NCBI GenBank assembly: GCA_900637675.1
Contig: LR134389.1
Location: 1,426,001-1,490,000 of the forward strand
From: Streptococcus equi subsp. equi
GTDB taxonomy: Bacteria; Bacillota; Bacilli; Lactobacillales; Streptococcaceae
Reading direction: 5' to 3'
DNA: 64,000 nucleotides
A program made the position numbers and the translations under genes. The notes beneath the pieces are model-generated. The model saw only the letters and a list, made by a program, of their open reading frames with translations, did not search any database and was not told the DNA's origin. Below are positions 28,180 through 39,538 of this stretch, one piece after another (within the stretch, counting starts at the first letter, position 1; every line of letters begins with the position of its first letter).

Positions 28180-28353
28180 AAGTCTAAACTAATATTATTG
28201 AATAGCAAAACAGCAATCCTAAGCCCTAGTATAAAGCCTATAATCCTCTTTAATGAGCATTAACAGCCCAAGTAAAGGCCTTAAAGCTTCTCTAGAAATC
28301 TCAAGCCCAAGCCTCATCAGACAAGCAAGGCTAACTGACTCCTATAGCAACAA

Positions 28354-29328
28354 TCACTCCTTCTTTAAAATCAGCTCGGCAATCTGCTTGCGCGCCTGCC
28401 TTGCCTCTCGTATCGGGAAGATCGCATAAGCATGAATCATCTGCTCAGCAATAACGAGCTGATTTAAGTGCCCTTGCTCCATCAAGCGCTCATGCAGGGT
28501 CATAATATCTGGGTAAAAAATCTCTTTTGTCCCGACAAAAGTGACAATCTTTGGCAGGTCATGATAATCGCCATATAATGGGCTGACATACGGAGACCGC
28601 ATTTCTTCTGGACTGCCTGCCCACAATTCACCAATGTCTCGAAGCCGCCTAGCATCTAAATAAGCCTCTACTGCTTCAAAATGCTTATAATCCTGATTAG
28701 CAAAGCTAACATCTAACCAAGGAGATAACAGGATTAATTGCTTTGGCTGTGGTGCAGTTTGGGTATCTCTTAGGTATTGCGCCAAGGCTAAGGCCATGCC
28801 ACCACCTGAGGAGTCACCAATAATGCTAACCTTGGCAGCGCCATTGGCTAGACAAAGCTCCTGATAAGTTTTAGCAAGCTTTGGGTAAATCTCCTTATAG
28901 GTGACATAAGGCGCCTTCTCAAAATTTGGGAACACCAGCTTGGCATTGGTTAAATGGATCAAATGCTTAATGGTTTTAAAGTGAAATGTCTCAGGTCGAC
29001 GCAAATAGACACTACCATAAAGATAGTAAATCACTGGCTGATCCTGAGAATCTTGGTCATTGATCACAAAAACCTGCATGCCATCAATCGTATATTCTGT
29101 GGTGGGAATCCCCAATACCGCCTCTGGATTATCCAAGTGGTAGGGAATGCGACGACGTCTTTGCGTCTCAATTCCTTCATAGTCATCAGCCTTTTTAGAG
29201 AGCTTATACTTACGATAATCAAACATCTTTTCAAGCAGCCAGCTAGAAAAGGACCGCTTTTGACCATACTCAATCACTAAAACAGCAATGGCTAAAATAA
29301 GCAATATGACGATGATACTCATTAACAA
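28354..29328 (-). CDS. alpha/beta-hydrolase (esterase/lipase-like) with N-terminal membrane anchor
   Basis: The 324-residue protein starts with a hydrophobic segment (residues 2-22) and then an alpha/beta-hydrolase fold. The nucleophile elbow is GDSSGGG near residue 168, and LYGS precedes it in place of the HGG oxyanion motif. A C-terminal acid (YPD) and MIHAYA supply the other triad members. The substrate is unknown. It follows dltD by 33 bases in the same direction, with the only clear terminator beyond it. It may therefore belong to the dlt operon and act on D-alanyl esters or other envelope esters. That role is inference. Confidence 0.82.
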   Translation of the reverse strand: MLMSIIVILLILAIAVLVIEYGQKRSFSSWLLEKMFDYRKYKLSKKADDYEGIETQRRRRIPYHLDNPEAVLGIPTTEYTIDGMQVFVINDQDSQDQPVIYYLYGSVYLRRPETFHFKTIKHLIHLTNAKLVFPNFEKAPYVTYKEIYPKLAKTYQELCLANGAAKVSIIGDSSGGGMALALAQYLRDTQTAPQPKQLILLSPWLDVSFANQDYKHFEAVEAYLDARRLRDIGELWAGSPEEMRSPYVSPLYGDYHDLPKIVTFVGTKEIFYPDIMTLHERLMEQGHLNQLVIAEQMIHAYAIFPIREARQARKQIAELILKKE

Positions 29329-29361
29329 TTCTAATCCTCATTTTCTAATGGTCTATTGACC

Positions 29362-30615
29362 CTAAAATCCTGCTGTTCTATCTGCCCAGTCCTTTGATAG
29401 GAAGTAAGGATCCAGTTGGTATTCAGATGGTGGTGTTTGATCCTCTAAGAAAGGAACAACCTCCTTGTCAAAGGCTAGCCAGCCATTCCAGCCAAGGTGA
29501 ATGGTATCCTCCATAAAATACTTGTCTCCGCCATTTCTGGAAAAATCAGCAATGCGAGTAAAGCCCTGCGAGGTTAACTGATGCTTTATTTTTCTGACAG
29601 CCTTTTGATACCTCCTCTGGTTTAAGCCTGTATAATTTGCCCACGCTTGATTAACAGGTGTAATAACGAAAAGCACCTCTGTTTTACGTTTTGCAAATTC
29701 TGACAATACCAGCTGAAAATCATTGTACTCAGGTGACACAGTGTAATTATTACGGCACTGAAAATTCTTATAAAGAGGAAATTGCGGTGCAATTCGCTTA
29801 GAATAAAAAGCATTTTTGATGCCAAAGCGATTATTTGAAGTTCCTTCCTTAGCCCGTCTGGCTGCTAGCTCGCTCAAGCGCTCATAAGAAAAGGTTTTAG
29901 GCAACCCTTTAACACGAGGCAAAATCCTATCCTCATAGTTTGTTGAACGACCAAGGAAGCTAAACAAGGACTCCTCTCTTAAGGACAGCTCCTGCTGCCA
30001 TTTGAGCAGACGAATGTCCCATCTACTCAAGGCCTTGCCTTGACTAATTTTCCTTAAAAGCTCTGATTTAGCAACTCCCGGATTAATGTCCAGCATTCTT
30101 TTAGCGGCAAATTGTGATTCCTTATGACTAGCCTTTGCTTTTAAGAGGAAATCAATCACCTGACTATTAGATAGATACAATTGAACCGCACCAGGATCAA
30201 TGCCTTGGGGGGTAAACCATTGTGGGGACACGACAAAGACTGCCTTTTTTCCAGTTATTTCCTGTGAAATCTGCTGCATGCCGTAATATTGTGATAAGGA
30301 AGCAGAGCCTCTTTTCCCAATTAAAAACGGTCTGTAGGAGCGCTTGTAGCGTTCTGCAAGCACTGATGGGTGCATGCTATCCATGCGACTCCATTCGCTA
30401 GAGCCAAAAAACGGAACAAAACAGTAGTTAGGATCTGACAAGGCCTGCCTTTTAATCAAGCCGTTTTTAAAGGAGCTATCATTGATTGCCACTGCATTTG
30501 ACTTTTCCTGGCGCAATGAATAGCTAAGCTTAGTAGGAAAGCTGAATATGGTAAGACAAACCAAGCCAAAAGCGATGATTAGAGGACCTAGGATTAACCA
30601 AAGCCGTTTAAGCAT
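29362..30615 (-). CDS. dltD: D-alanyl-lipoteichoic acid biosynthesis protein DltD
   Basis: The 417-residue protein has one N-terminal membrane anchor and the DltD segments [14 protein letters not shown] (near residue 71, with the catalytic-type serine) and [17 protein letters not shown] (near 370). It acts outside the membrane in moving D-alanine onto lipoteichoic acid. It overlaps dltC by 8 bases. Confidence 0.96.
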   Translation of the reverse strand: MLKRLWLILGPLIIAFGLVCLTIFSFPTKLSYSLRQEKSNAVAINDSSFKNGLIKRQALSDPNYCFVPFFGSSEWSRMDSMHPSVLAERYKRSYRPFLIGKRGSASLSQYYGMQQISQEITGKKAVFVVSPQWFTPQGIDPGAVQLYLSNSQVIDFLLKAKASHKESQFAAKRMLDINPGVAKSELLRKISQGKALSRWDIRLLKWQQELSLREESLFSFLGRSTNYEDRILPRVKGLPKTFSYERLSELAARRAKEGTSNNRFGIKNAFYSKRIAPQFPLYKNFQCRNNYTVSPEYNDFQLVLSEFAKRKTEVLFVITPVNQAWANYTGLNQRRYQKAVRKIKHQLTSQGFTRIADFSRNGGDKYFMEDTIHLGWNGWLAFDKEVVPFLEDQTPPSEYQLDPYFLSKDWADRTAGF

Positions 30616-30847
30616 GCTGCAATTCCTCTATGCCCTGAATAATTTTATTGGCAGTGTTCCAGTCCTCACGTCCAAACTCTGAAATTGGCACCTTAATGTT
30701 AAAGATAGATTCGATCTCTACAATCAGCTCAACCGTTCCTAGGCTATCAAGAACGCCAGCATCAAACAAATCCTCGTCCATCATATCTGATACGTCTTCC
30801 ATAAACAAGCGATCAAATAAGTCAATTACAGTTTCTTTAGTAGACAT
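30608..30847 (-). CDS. dltC: D-alanyl carrier protein DltC
   Basis: The 79-residue acyl-carrier-like protein has the phosphopantetheine serine in the motif [12 protein letters not shown] (Ser near residue 35). It carries D-alanine as a thioester from DltA to DltB. The stop overlaps dltD, and dltB lies 17 bases upstream. Confidence 0.97.
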   Translation of the reverse strand: MSTKETVIDLFDRLFMEDVSDMMDEDLFDAGVLDSLGTVELIVEIESIFNIKVPISEFGREDWNTANKIIQGIEELQHA

Positions 30848-30864
30848 TTTTATACTCTCCTTTT

Positions 30865-32112
30865 TTAACGTAACGGTCTGCTAAACCAAAGCTCATTTAA
30901 GAAGCCTGAGAATAACAGAAGTGAGAACAAGACAACGTGGAAAGTGACCACGATTGATAAAGCATGAAATACCTTACCCTCAAACAAAGGCTTAAGCCCT
31001 TGCTTTTTCCGACGACGATTGATTTCCTTTTTCTTACGAAGCCAAGCGTCGTTTACAATCAAGCCAATACCATGAAACAGACCGTAAGCAATATAATACC
31101 ACGTCAAGCCATGCCAAAGTCCCATCACCAGCATGTTGATCAGGTAAGCAAAGCCCGAAGTCACATTTCGATTCTTAAAGGTCTTGTGCTTGATCAATAG
31201 ATGGACCAATCGCATAAAAACAAAATCCCTAAACCAAAATGATAGGCTCATATGCCATCTGTTCCAAAACTCTTTTAAATTTGGTGATAAGAAGGGCTTA
31301 TTGAAATTTTCAGGTGTCTTAATCCCCAGTAAATAAGACAACCCAATCGCAAACATCGAGTAGCCAGCAAAATCAAAAAAGAGATTAAGCCCATAAAGGT
31401 ACATGACATAGATCGTCTCTTTATTAAAGTAGCCACCTACAGTCAGAGCCTTATTTTCAGCAAGGGGCAATAGCAGCCCACCCAAGCAATAAGAGATAAT
31501 ATGCTTGTACAGAAAGCCCAGCATGAGATACATGACAGCCTTATTGAGCATATCAAGGTAAACATCACGACTAGGAAGCTTGGTGTAAGCCTCTTGAAAC
31601 CTTCTGAAGCGATCAATCGGCCCGCTTGAAAAAGTCGGAAAGAAAATCATAAAGCGTAGAAAATCCTTTAGACTAAAATCTGTCAAAACCCCATCACGCA
31701 TTTCAATGATCATCCCAACGCTTTTGAAAGTTAAATAGGAAATACCTAAGAAGCTAAAGAAAGACCTCGTTAGACTGAGGCTTACCTTCACACAAATCAA
31801 AGGAAATAGACTGGCTAAAATGCTAAGATAGAAAACCCACGCTGCATTTGCCTTTTGACGATAGTGCTTGTAAGCCAAAACACTGATGGTTTGCCAAATT
31901 AGATAGGCTAAAAAGGCAAGCAATTGCTGATAGTGCTCTCCACCAAACATGAGCAAAATAAAGATCAGGCTGACAAAGCTTTCATACGTCGAAAAACGCC
32001 TTTGCTTAAAGATCCCAATAATAACTGGAAGAAAAGCAATGATGAGGTAGACAAAATAAATCGGATTGCCATAAGGCTCCATATAAGGTATGTGATGAAA
32101 CAAGGTCGTCAT
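30865..32112 (-). CDS. dltB: D-alanyl transfer protein DltB (MBOAT)
   Basis: The 415-residue multi-pass membrane O-acyltransferase has the MBOAT histidine in [15 protein letters not shown] (near residue 336). It passes D-alanine from carrier DltC across the membrane. Its start overlaps the end of dltA by 4 bases. Confidence 0.96.
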   Translation of the reverse strand: MTTLFHHIPYMEPYGNPIYFVYLIIAFLPVIIGIFKQRRFSTYESFVSLIFILLMFGGEHYQQLLAFLAYLIWQTISVLAYKHYRQKANAAWVFYLSILASLFPLICVKVSLSLTRSFFSFLGISYLTFKSVGMIIEMRDGVLTDFSLKDFLRFMIFFPTFSSGPIDRFRRFQEAYTKLPSRDVYLDMLNKAVMYLMLGFLYKHIISYCLGGLLLPLAENKALTVGGYFNKETIYVMYLYGLNLFFDFAGYSMFAIGLSYLLGIKTPENFNKPFLSPNLKEFWNRWHMSLSFWFRDFVFMRLVHLLIKHKTFKNRNVTSGFAYLINMLVMGLWHGLTWYYIAYGLFHGIGLIVNDAWLRKKKEINRRRKKQGLKPLFEGKVFHALSIVVTFHVVLFSLLLFSGFLNELWFSRPLR

Positions 32113-33647
32113 TGATGATTAACCTCGTTAATCAAGAATTTGATATCGATTTTGCCATTTGGTGTCAATGGGAGCTTTTCACGATAAATAAACTTAGACG
32201 GCATCATATAGGCCATCATATGATCCTTAACAGAGGCTTTAATGGCTTTGGTAATATCCAAATCTCTCGCAAATTGCTCCCTCACCCCGTCCTTCAAGAC
32301 AACATAAGCTAAGAGATTTTGGACCTTATGCTCTTTGTTATACCTTGGTACTGCTACTGCTGATTCAACCAGCGGTGATTGGTTTAGCTGCTGCGACACA
32401 TCTTCTAATTCGATGCGGTAACCTGCATATTTGATTTGAAAGTCTAATCGTCCACCATAAAGTAACACATTGTCCTCAGTAAATGATCCTAAATCTCCCG
32501 TATGATAAGCAGGCATGCCATTAAAGGTAAAGAAGGCTTCAGCTGTCTTTTCAGGATTGTTGAGATAACCCTTAGAAACTGCTGGACCCGTTACAATAAT
32601 CTCTCCCTGTTGCCCCGGCTCCAGAGCATTGCCAGCTTCATCAATGATATAAGTAGGCGAATCCGGCTTTGGATAGCCTATCGGCAAGCGTGTGTAAGTC
32701 TCTATCATATCTTTAGTGATTGAAATCGCTGATAACGCCACCGTTGCCTCTGTTGGACCATAGGCATTGATAATGCGTGCGTCTGGAAAGCGTTCAAATA
32801 GCTTTCTTGCAGTTGATACTGTCAGCTCCTCCCCATCAAAATAAAAGTGGGTCAGCCTTGGCATCTTCTCCTGACAAAAATCATCATTAAGCATTGCCAT
32901 GTCGGCAAAGGACGGTGTTGAGGTCCAAATCCCTATCGGCAGCTCCGCAATTGTGCTAAACAAGCGCTTAAAATCTGAAACCATTTCCTTGGGTAAAGCA
33001 AACAATGTCCCACCTAAAGCTAAGGTCGGCGCCCAATACATCACCGACAAATCAAAGGAATAAGGAGGCTGAGCCAGCATCTGTGGTCTCTCAGGAATAG
33101 CAAACTCAGCATCCTCAATCATCCAATTGGTAAAGCTTAAAAGATTGGCATGCGAAATTTGCACTCCCTTTGGCTGTCCTGTCGTTCCAGAGGTGAAGAT
33201 AATATAATAATTGTCATCTCCCTTGACAGGACTGGTCATGGTAAAGGCTGCCTTGGCTGCTTTAGCTGCCTCTATCTCTGCTAAGCTAACCACCCTAATC
33301 GCATCAATACTAACCGGCAGCTCCTCAATAGCAATGATAAGACTTGGCTGAGCAATCTCAATAATAGACAAGACACGCTCTGGCGCCGAATGAACATCAA
33401 CAGGAATGTAAGCATGACCTGTCTTTGTCAAGGCGACAAAGGAAGCCAGCATGTCATAGCTTTGAGCCCCAAAAACTAAAACAGGTGATTTTTCACCTAG
33501 CTTTAAGCTCTCAATAAGGGCTGCAATACTATCTGAGTCCTCCTTTAGCTGCCCATAGCTACGGCGCTCTCCCAAGCAATCATAAACTGGAAAATCCGGT
33601 TGTGCTTGTGCAAAATACTCAATTGTTTCAATCATATCGTTAACCAT
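32109..33647 (-). CDS. dltA: D-alanine--D-alanyl carrier protein ligase DltA
   Basis: The 512-residue adenylating enzyme has the P-loop-like [14 protein letters not shown] near residue 150, the AYGPTEAT segment near 295, and the catalytic lysine in LTPNGKIDI near the C-terminus. It activates D-alanine with ATP and loads DltC. AGGAG lies 8 bases before the chosen ATG, formed at the very end of dltX. Confidence 0.97.
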   Translation of the reverse strand: MVNDMIETIEYFAQAQPDFPVYDCLGERRSYGQLKEDSDSIAALIESLKLGEKSPVLVFGAQSYDMLASFVALTKTGHAYIPVDVHSAPERVLSIIEIAQPSLIIAIEELPVSIDAIRVVSLAEIEAAKAAKAAFTMTSPVKGDDNYYIIFTSGTTGQPKGVQISHANLLSFTNWMIEDAEFAIPERPQMLAQPPYSFDLSVMYWAPTLALGGTLFALPKEMVSDFKRLFSTIAELPIGIWTSTPSFADMAMLNDDFCQEKMPRLTHFYFDGEELTVSTARKLFERFPDARIINAYGPTEATVALSAISITKDMIETYTRLPIGYPKPDSPTYIIDEAGNALEPGQQGEIIVTGPAVSKGYLNNPEKTAEAFFTFNGMPAYHTGDLGSFTEDNVLLYGGRLDFQIKYAGYRIELEDVSQQLNQSPLVESAVAVPRYNKEHKVQNLLAYVVLKDGVREQFARDLDITKAIKASVKDHMMAYMMPSKFIYREKLPLTPNGKIDIKFLINEVNHQ

Positions 33648-33658
33648 CAGACAATCTC

Positions 33659-33802
33659 CTAAAATTCATTATAAATAAAATTACTTTGACCATGCCCTAG
33701 GTAACCAAAAAAATAAACGAGCAGCATCAAAATCACGTAAAACAACGCTATCTTCCCAACAAAAACGAAAATAGCTCGCAGTCTTGACTTGTTTTTTAAC
33801 AT
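33659..33802 (-). CDS. dltX: teichoic acid D-Ala incorporation-associated protein DltX
   Basis: This 47-residue protein has a basic start ([10 protein letters not shown]), one hydrophobic segment (about residues 11-32) and the C-terminal FIYNEF typical of DltX. DltX interacts with DltD and is needed for D-alanylation. A GAAGG site precedes the ATG. The stop codon merges with the ribosome-binding site of dltA 11 bases away, so translation is coupled. Confidence 0.93.
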   Translation of the reverse strand: MLKNKSRLRAIFVFVGKIALFYVILMLLVYFFGYLGHGQSNFIYNEF

Positions 33803-33933
33803 ACTTACCTTCTTGTATTAGTGAAATAATGTACTAAGAAATTCTATCCGAAAATAGCCTTGTTGACAAGGTAAAAGTTAAATTATTAAAAAGAAAATTT
33901 ATTTAATGTTTCTATTTTTGCCAACTACTTTAC

Positions 33934-33942
33934 ATTATATCA
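33934..33942 (-). promoter_or_regulatory. dlt operon promoter (extended -10)
   Basis: Read leftward, TGATATAAT (complement of 33934-33942) is an extended -10 with no good -35. It would give a leader of about 125 bases before dltX. The rest of the 338-base gap 33803-34140 is AT-rich and holds the uvrB terminator. I see no two-component operator that I can name. Confidence 0.55.
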
Positions 33943-34099
33943 GAATTGTCTTATCAAAATCAATCTTTCATTAAATCATTAAAGTAGTCTGAAGCTAGTG
34001 GCTGCACTAGCTCTTGCGTAGATCAAGCTCAAGATATCACTCATTTATCTGGTACCAAAGATCATAAGACAGACCTAAAGGACAAACTCAAAAGCAGAT

Positions 34100-34127
34100 A
34101 AAAAGCCTAGCTTATACAGCCAGACTT
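34100..34127 (-). terminator. uvrB terminator
   Basis: Read leftward, 34118-34127 pairs with 34103-34112 in a 10-bp stem that includes two G-U pairs. The loop is 5 bases and a short T run follows. It lies 14 bases after the uvrB stop. Confidence 0.8.
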
Positions 34128-34140
34128 AGCTTATCAGGTC

Positions 34141-36132
34141 TTAATCCATTGCTTTTAACTCTAAGATCAGGTCACGAAGCTGTGCTGCTAATTCAAAATC
34201 CAGCAGCTCTGCTGCTTCCTGCATGTTTTTTTGCAATTGCTTAATAGCTTCTTGTCTTTCAGACCGCGTCATTGACTCATAATTTGTCTCTGCTTCTGTT
34301 GCTTTTGCTTCAACTGCTCTGGAAATACTGATTAAATCACGAATATCTTTTTTAATGGTTTGCGGAATAATCCCATGCTCTTCATTATATGCCATCTGTA
34401 TGGCACGACGACGAGCAGTTTCATCTATAGCGCGCTGCATGGAATCCGTCATACGATCAGCATACATAATCACATGACCATCAGCATTTCTGGCAGCTCG
34501 ACCAATCGTCTGAATCAAACCTCGTTCATTTCTTAGGAAGCCTTCCTTATCCGCATCAAGAATAGCAACAAGGCTAACCTCCGGAACATCAATACCTTCA
34601 CGCAGCAGATTGATACCAATCAAGACATCAAAAACGCCTAAACGAAGGTCGCGAATAATTTCTGTACGCTCTAATGTCTTGATGTCGCTATGCATGTATT
34701 TTACCTTGACACCCATTTCCTTGAGGTAGTCGGTCAAATCCTCCGCCATTTTCTTGGTTAAGGTTGTGATAAAGGTGCGCTCACCTCGTTCAACCCTCAG
34801 GTTAATCTCGCCAAGCAAGTCGTCCATTTGTCCCATGCTTGGCCGGACTTCAACCTCCGGATCAAGCAGACCTGTCGGTCTGATAATCTGCTCCACAATC
34901 GTATCAGTCTGCTCCATCTCGTAATCTCCAGGCGTTGCTGAGACATAGACAATCTGGTGCACATGACTTTCAAACTCCTCCCGACGAAGCGGACGATTGT
35001 CTAAGGCAGACGGAAGACGAAAGCCATAATCCACAAGCATTTGCTTTCTAGCCTTGTCTCCATTGTACATGCCTTTAATTTGTCCCATGGTCATGTGACT
35101 CTCGTCAATCATGATAAGAAAATCATCCGGAAAGAAATCTAACAGGGTATAAGGAGGCTCTCCTGCCGAACGCCCGTCCATGTGACGTGAGTAATTTTCA
35201 ACCCCATTGGTGTAGCCCATTTCACGTAGCATTTCAATATCGTATTCTGTCCTTTGACGCAGGCGCTGAGCCTCTAGCAATTTGCCTTCTGCTTCAAATA
35301 GCTTAAGCTGGTCTGCTAATTCTGCCTGAATCTTGCTAATAGACTGCTCCATGTGCTCATCATTGGTCACAAAGTGAGTGGCCGGAAAAAGCACTAAATG
35401 ATCAGCATCACCTAATACTTTACCCGTTAGGCTTTCAATTTCACGAATCCGATCAATCTCATCACCGAAAAACTCAATCCGAAAGGCATGCTCATCTCTT
35501 GAGGCTGGAAATACTTCAACCACATCACCACGCACACGAAAGCGTCCACGTTGAAAATCAATGTCATTGCGTTCAAACTGAATGTCTACAAGGGCATTGA
35601 GCAACTGATCCCTGGATATCTCCTGCCCAGGACGCAGGCTAACAGCTGAATCAGCATATTCCTTTGGTGAGCCCAATCCGTAAATACAAGAAACCGAAGC
35701 CACAACAATCACATCATTACGCTCTAAAAGCGATGAGGTGGCCGAATGGCGCAGCTTGTCAATCTCATCATTAACAGAGCTGTCTTTTTCAATATAGGTA
35801 TCACTAGAAGGAACATAGGCCTCAGGCTGATAATAGTCATAGTAGGATACAAAGTACTCGACAGCATTTTCAGGAAAGAACTCTTTAAACTCACCGTACA
35901 ATTGACCGGCCAAGGTTTTGTTATGAGCAACCACTAACGTTGGCTTGTTGACCTTGCTGATCACCTGACTCATGGTATAGGTTTTCCCTGTTCCTGTTGC
36001 TCCTAGTAAAATCTGCGCTTTTTCACCACCTTCAATGTTATCAACCAAGGTCTCAATCGCCTGCGGCTGATCTCCTGAGGGGGCATATTTTGACACGAGC
36101 TTAAATGCTTTAAAATCACGTTTATCAATCAT
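34141..36132 (-). CDS. uvrB: excinuclease ABC subunit B
   Basis: The 663-residue helicase-like protein has Walker [14 protein letters not shown] near residue 43, the beta-hairpin region [12 protein letters not shown] near 96, DESHMT near 342, motif [11 protein letters not shown] near 538, and a C-terminal UVR domain (last 40 residues) that contacts UvrC. It verifies DNA lesions in nucleotide excision repair. Length is standard. It is monocistronic and divergent from glnP. Confidence 0.97.
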   Translation of the reverse strand: MIDKRDFKAFKLVSKYAPSGDQPQAIETLVDNIEGGEKAQILLGATGTGKTYTMSQVISKVNKPTLVVAHNKTLAGQLYGEFKEFFPENAVEYFVSYYDYYQPEAYVPSSDTYIEKDSSVNDEIDKLRHSATSSLLERNDVIVVASVSCIYGLGSPKEYADSAVSLRPGQEISRDQLLNALVDIQFERNDIDFQRGRFRVRGDVVEVFPASRDEHAFRIEFFGDEIDRIREIESLTGKVLGDADHLVLFPATHFVTNDEHMEQSISKIQAELADQLKLFEAEGKLLEAQRLRQRTEYDIEMLREMGYTNGVENYSRHMDGRSAGEPPYTLLDFFPDDFLIMIDESHMTMGQIKGMYNGDKARKQMLVDYGFRLPSALDNRPLRREEFESHVHQIVYVSATPGDYEMEQTDTIVEQIIRPTGLLDPEVEVRPSMGQMDDLLGEINLRVERGERTFITTLTKKMAEDLTDYLKEMGVKVKYMHSDIKTLERTEIIRDLRLGVFDVLIGINLLREGIDVPEVSLVAILDADKEGFLRNERGLIQTIGRAARNADGHVIMYADRMTDSMQRAIDETARRRAIQMAYNEEHGIIPQTIKKDIRDLISISRAVEAKATEAETNYESMTRSERQEAIKQLQKNMQEAAELLDFELAAQLRDLILELKAMD

Positions 36133-36259
36133 TTATTGGTCCTCAATATCTTATCTCTTATCTATTGTAACATAGTTAAGGACTTAAAGACTCTATCAAA
36201 GCTTTTTGACTATTTTAGTTGTTTATGTTAGGTTTTATGACATAAAAAGAAGAGATGAT

Positions 36260-36288
36260 TTGCTTGTTTGAAAAAAATCTGCTATAAT
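36260..36288 (+). promoter_or_regulatory. glnP-glnQ promoter
   Basis: A -35 TTGCTT (36260-36265) and a consensus -10 TATAAT (36283-36288) are 17 bases apart. The glnP start lies 35 bases downstream of the -10 box, behind an AAGGAG site. Confidence 0.8.
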
Positions 36289-36323
36289 TAGGCATATTTT
36301 TTATTTTTATTAAGGAGACTAGT

Positions 36324-38489
36324 ATGAAAAACACATTAAAAGCATGGATGCTTGCAATGCTGTCAGTTGTTTTGATGACTGCTGGGATTGCAAGTGCAGA
36401 GACAATTGATATTGTTTCTGATACTGCTTATGCACCGTTTGAATTCAAGGATTCAGATCAGGTGTATAAGGGGATTGATGTTGACATCATCAATGAAGTA
36501 GCAAAGCGAAAGGGTTGGAATATCAATATGACATTCCCTGGCTTTGATGCTGCTGTCAATGCCATTCAGTCTGGTCAAGCTGACGCCCTTATGGCAGGCA
36601 CCACCATCACTGCTGCTCGTCAAAAGGTCTTCCATTTTTCAGATCCCTATTACGATACAAAAATTGTTATTGCTACAAGAAAGGCTAACCCTATTAAGAA
36701 ATATAGCGAGCTAAAAGGAAAAACAGTCGGTGTTAAAAATGGAACAGCTGCTCAAGCCTTCTTAGATAAATACAAAAAATCGTATGGTTATACTGTTAAA
36801 ACATTTGACACAGGTGACCTGATGTACAACAGTCTTGCAACAGGCTCTATTGACGCTGTTATGGACGACGAGCCTGTCATTCAATATGCCATTAACCAAA
36901 AGCAGGATCTTGCGATCAACATGAAGGGAGAGGCTATTGGAAGCTTTGGCTTTGCTGTCAAAAAAGGCAGCGGCTATGATTATCTCATTGACGACTTCAA
37001 TGAAGCCTTAGGCGCTATGAAGGCTGATGGAACCTATCAAGCTATCATGACAAAATGGCTTGGCAGCAATGACAAGGTCACAGCAGGCAAGGCTACTGGC
37101 GATGCCTCTGCTAAGGCCACTCCTTTAAAGCCGGTTTATAAAATCGTGGCTGACTCCTCCTTTGCTCCCTTTGAATTTCAAATTGGCAGCGGAGAATATG
37201 TCGGTATTGATATGGACCTCATCAAGGCAATTGCTAAGCAGCAAGGCTTTACCATTGAGATCAGCAATCCTGGCTTTGACGCTGCTTTAAATGCTGTTCA
37301 AGCTGGTCAGGCTGACGCTGTTATTGCAGGTATGTCTATCACACCTGCACGTCGTGAGATTTTTGATTTTTCAGATTCCTACTACACATCAAACATTCGC
37401 CTTGGGGTCAAATCCGGAAGCTCTATCAAATCATACAAGGACCTCAAGGGTAAAATAGTCGGTGCCAAAAAAGGAACAGCCTCCTATGATTTCCTTGAAA
37501 GCAACAAGGATATTTATGGTTACCGTCTAAAAGCCTTTGATGAGGCCTCCTCAATGTACGATAGCTTAAATTCTGGTTCTATTGACGGGCTTATGGATGA
37601 TGAAGCTATTTTAAGGTACGCTATTCAGCGAGGCCACAAGCTTGATATTCCTATCAAGGGAGAGCCTTCTGGTGAGTATGGTTTTGCTGTTAAAAAAGGA
37701 GCCAACCCTGAGCTCATCGAAATGTTTAACAACGGTTTGGCTGCTCTTAAAGCATCAGGAAAATACGACGCCATCATCAGCAGATACCTTGATTCAGAGG
37801 CATCTGTCAAAACAGCCGATGAGTCAACTATTTATGGACTTTTAGCTAATAACTACAAGCAATTATTGGCTGGGCTTGGAACAACCCTTGGTCTGACACT
37901 CATCTCCTTTGCCATTGCTTTGGTTATTGGTATTGTTTTTGGAATGATGGCTGTATCCCCATCAAAGAACCTGCGCATGGCTTCTACTATCTTTGTTGAT
38001 GTGGTGCGTGGTATCCCCTTGATGATTGTTGCTGCCTTTATCTTCTGGGGAGTGCCAAACCTCATTGAAAGCATGACTGGGCATCAATCACCGATTAACG
38101 ATTTTGTAGCTGCTACTATTGCACTTTCGCTAAATGGTGGAGCCTATATTGCCGAAATTGTTCGTGGGGGTATCGAGGCTGTGCCGGCAGGTCAAATGGA
38201 GGCTAGTCGCAGCTTGGGCTTGTCATATCACACAACAATGCGAAGGATTATCCTTCCTCAGGCCATTAAGCTAATGCTGCCAAACTTCATCAATCAGTTT
38301 GTCATTTCCTTGAAGGATACGACCATAGTCTCAGCGATCGGTTTAGTGGAGCTCTTCCAAACAGGGAAAATCATTATCGCTAGAAACTATCAATCCTTCC
38401 GCATGTATGCTATCCTAGCAGTTATCTACTTGATTATGATTACACTCTTAACAAGGCTTGCAAAACGTTTAGAAAAGAGGCTTAACTAA
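36324..38489 (+). CDS. glnP: glutamine-type ABC transporter, two substrate-binding domains fused to permease
   Basis: The 721-residue protein has a signal peptide (first 25 residues), two tandem amino-acid-binding domains (about 27-250 and 270-490), and a C-terminal permease domain of about 210 residues. The permease has the EAA-type loop [20 protein letters not shown] near 620. The two binding domains repeat motifs such as FAPFEF and [10 protein letters not shown]. It imports glutamine or a related amino acid with GlnQ. The glnQ start overlaps its stop by one base. Confidence 0.93.
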   Translation: MKNTLKAWMLAMLSVVLMTAGIASAETIDIVSDTAYAPFEFKDSDQVYKGIDVDIINEVAKRKGWNINMTFPGFDAAVNAIQSGQADALMAGTTITAARQKVFHFSDPYYDTKIVIATRKANPIKKYSELKGKTVGVKNGTAAQAFLDKYKKSYGYTVKTFDTGDLMYNSLATGSIDAVMDDEPVIQYAINQKQDLAINMKGEAIGSFGFAVKKGSGYDYLIDDFNEALGAMKADGTYQAIMTKWLGSNDKVTAGKATGDASAKATPLKPVYKIVADSSFAPFEFQIGSGEYVGIDMDLIKAIAKQQGFTIEISNPGFDAALNAVQAGQADAVIAGMSITPARREIFDFSDSYYTSNIRLGVKSGSSIKSYKDLKGKIVGAKKGTASYDFLESNKDIYGYRLKAFDEASSMYDSLNSGSIDGLMDDEAILRYAIQRGHKLDIPIKGEPSGEYGFAVKKGANPELIEMFNNGLAALKASGKYDAIISRYLDSEASVKTADESTIYGLLANNYKQLLAGLGTTLGLTLISFAIALVIGIVFGMMAVSPSKNLRMASTIFVDVVRGIPLMIVAAFIFWGVPNLIESMTGHQSPINDFVAATIALSLNGGAYIAEIVRGGIEAVPAGQMEASRSLGLSYHTTMRRIILPQAIKLMLPNFINQFVISLKDTTIVSAIGLVELFQTGKIIIARNYQSFRMYAILAVIYLIMITLLTRLAKRLEKRLN

Positions 38490-39229
38490 TGGCAGAATTA
38501 AAAATTGATGTTCAAGATTTACACAAATCCTATGGGCAAAATGAGGTCTTAAAAGGCATTAATGCTAAATTTTACGAGGGTGATGTCGTTTGTATTATCG
38601 GGCCATCTGGCTCTGGAAAATCAACCTTCCTGCGCACCCTCAATCTCCTTGAATCCATTACTAGTGGTAAGGTTGTGGTTGATGGCTTTGAACTTTCAGA
38701 TCCTAATACCAATATTGATAAGGCTCGTGAAAATATCGGCATGGTGTTTCAGCACTTCAATCTCTTTCCACATATGACAGTCCTTGATAACATTACCTTT
38801 GCACCAGTTGAGCTTGGAAAGGTCTCAAAGGAGGCGGCTAAGGAAAAGGGACTTGCTCTTCTAGAGAAGGTCGGTCTAGCTGATAAGGCTGACGCTTTCC
38901 CAGGAAGTCTATCAGGTGGTCAAAAGCAGCGTGTTGCAATTGCAAGAAGTCTTGCCATGAACCCTGATATCATGCTCTTTGATGAGCCTACCTCTGCTCT
39001 TGACCCTGAGATGGTTGGAGACGTCTTAAACGTTATGAAAGACCTAGCAGAGCAGGGCATGACCATGCTGATTGTGACACATGAAATGGGCTTTGCTCGT
39101 CAAGTGGCTAATCGTGTGATCTTTACAGACGGCGGCCAATTCCTAGAGGACGGTACTCCAGAGGAAATCTTTGATCACCCTAAGCACCCACGCTTAATTG
39201 AATTTTTAGATAAGGTCTTAAATGTTTAA
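38489..39229 (+). CDS. glnQ: glutamine-type ABC transporter ATP-binding protein
   Basis: The 246-residue ATPase has Walker [10 protein letters not shown] near residue 34, the signature [14 protein letters not shown] near 138 and Walker [13 protein letters not shown] near 160. It belongs to the polar amino-acid subfamily and energises GlnP. Confidence 0.96.
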   Translation: MAELKIDVQDLHKSYGQNEVLKGINAKFYEGDVVCIIGPSGSGKSTFLRTLNLLESITSGKVVVDGFELSDPNTNIDKARENIGMVFQHFNLFPHMTVLDNITFAPVELGKVSKEAAKEKGLALLEKVGLADKADAFPGSLSGGQKQRVAIARSLAMNPDIMLFDEPTSALDPEMVGDVLNVMKDLAEQGMTMLIVTHEMGFARQVANRVIFTDGGQFLEDGTPEEIFDHPKHPRLIEFLDKVLNV

Positions 39230-39261
39230 GTAGCAAGATATTCTATTAAAGGTCAAAAAAT

Positions 39262-39298
39262 AAAAAAAGCAAAGGTAAGCATCTACCCTTGCTTTTTT
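39262..39298. terminator. bidirectional terminator after glnQ
   Basis: A 9-bp stem with one mismatch (39269-39277 with 39284-39292) is flanked by A and T runs on the two sides. It serves glnPQ rightward and may stop the PTS operon leftward. Confidence 0.8.
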
Positions 39299-39385
39299 GC
39301 TTGCTTTTAAATGCGATAACCAAGATAGAAAATCAAGGCTAGCCCTTAGGTTTGTCTTTTCATAGGGGCTAGCTGCTCGCATTGA

Positions 39386-39538
39386 CTAAGGACGCTTGCG
39401 CTTAGTGAGATAATACCCTAAGCCAACAAAAGCTAGTCCTGTCACGATATGTAGGTATTTGTTGCCAACCATTGGACTAATGGCAATAAGGAAAAATCCT
39501 ATAGCCATTAAAAAGCTTGCTCCGTTTTTTGCTGTCAT
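39386..39538 (-). CDS. small two-helix membrane protein coupled to PTS EIIC
   Basis: This 50-residue protein (MTAKNGASFLMAIGFFLIAI at the start) has two hydrophobic segments separated by a SPMVGNKY turn, and a basic tail KRKRP. Its ATG overlaps the EIIC stop as ATGA, so it is translated by coupling and must be part of the PTS operon. I do not recognise a family. The layout fits a small accessory subunit or a regulator of the permease. That is inference. Confidence 0.7.
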   Translation of the reverse strand: MTAKNGASFLMAIGFFLIAISPMVGNKYLHIVTGLAFVGLGYYLTKRKRP

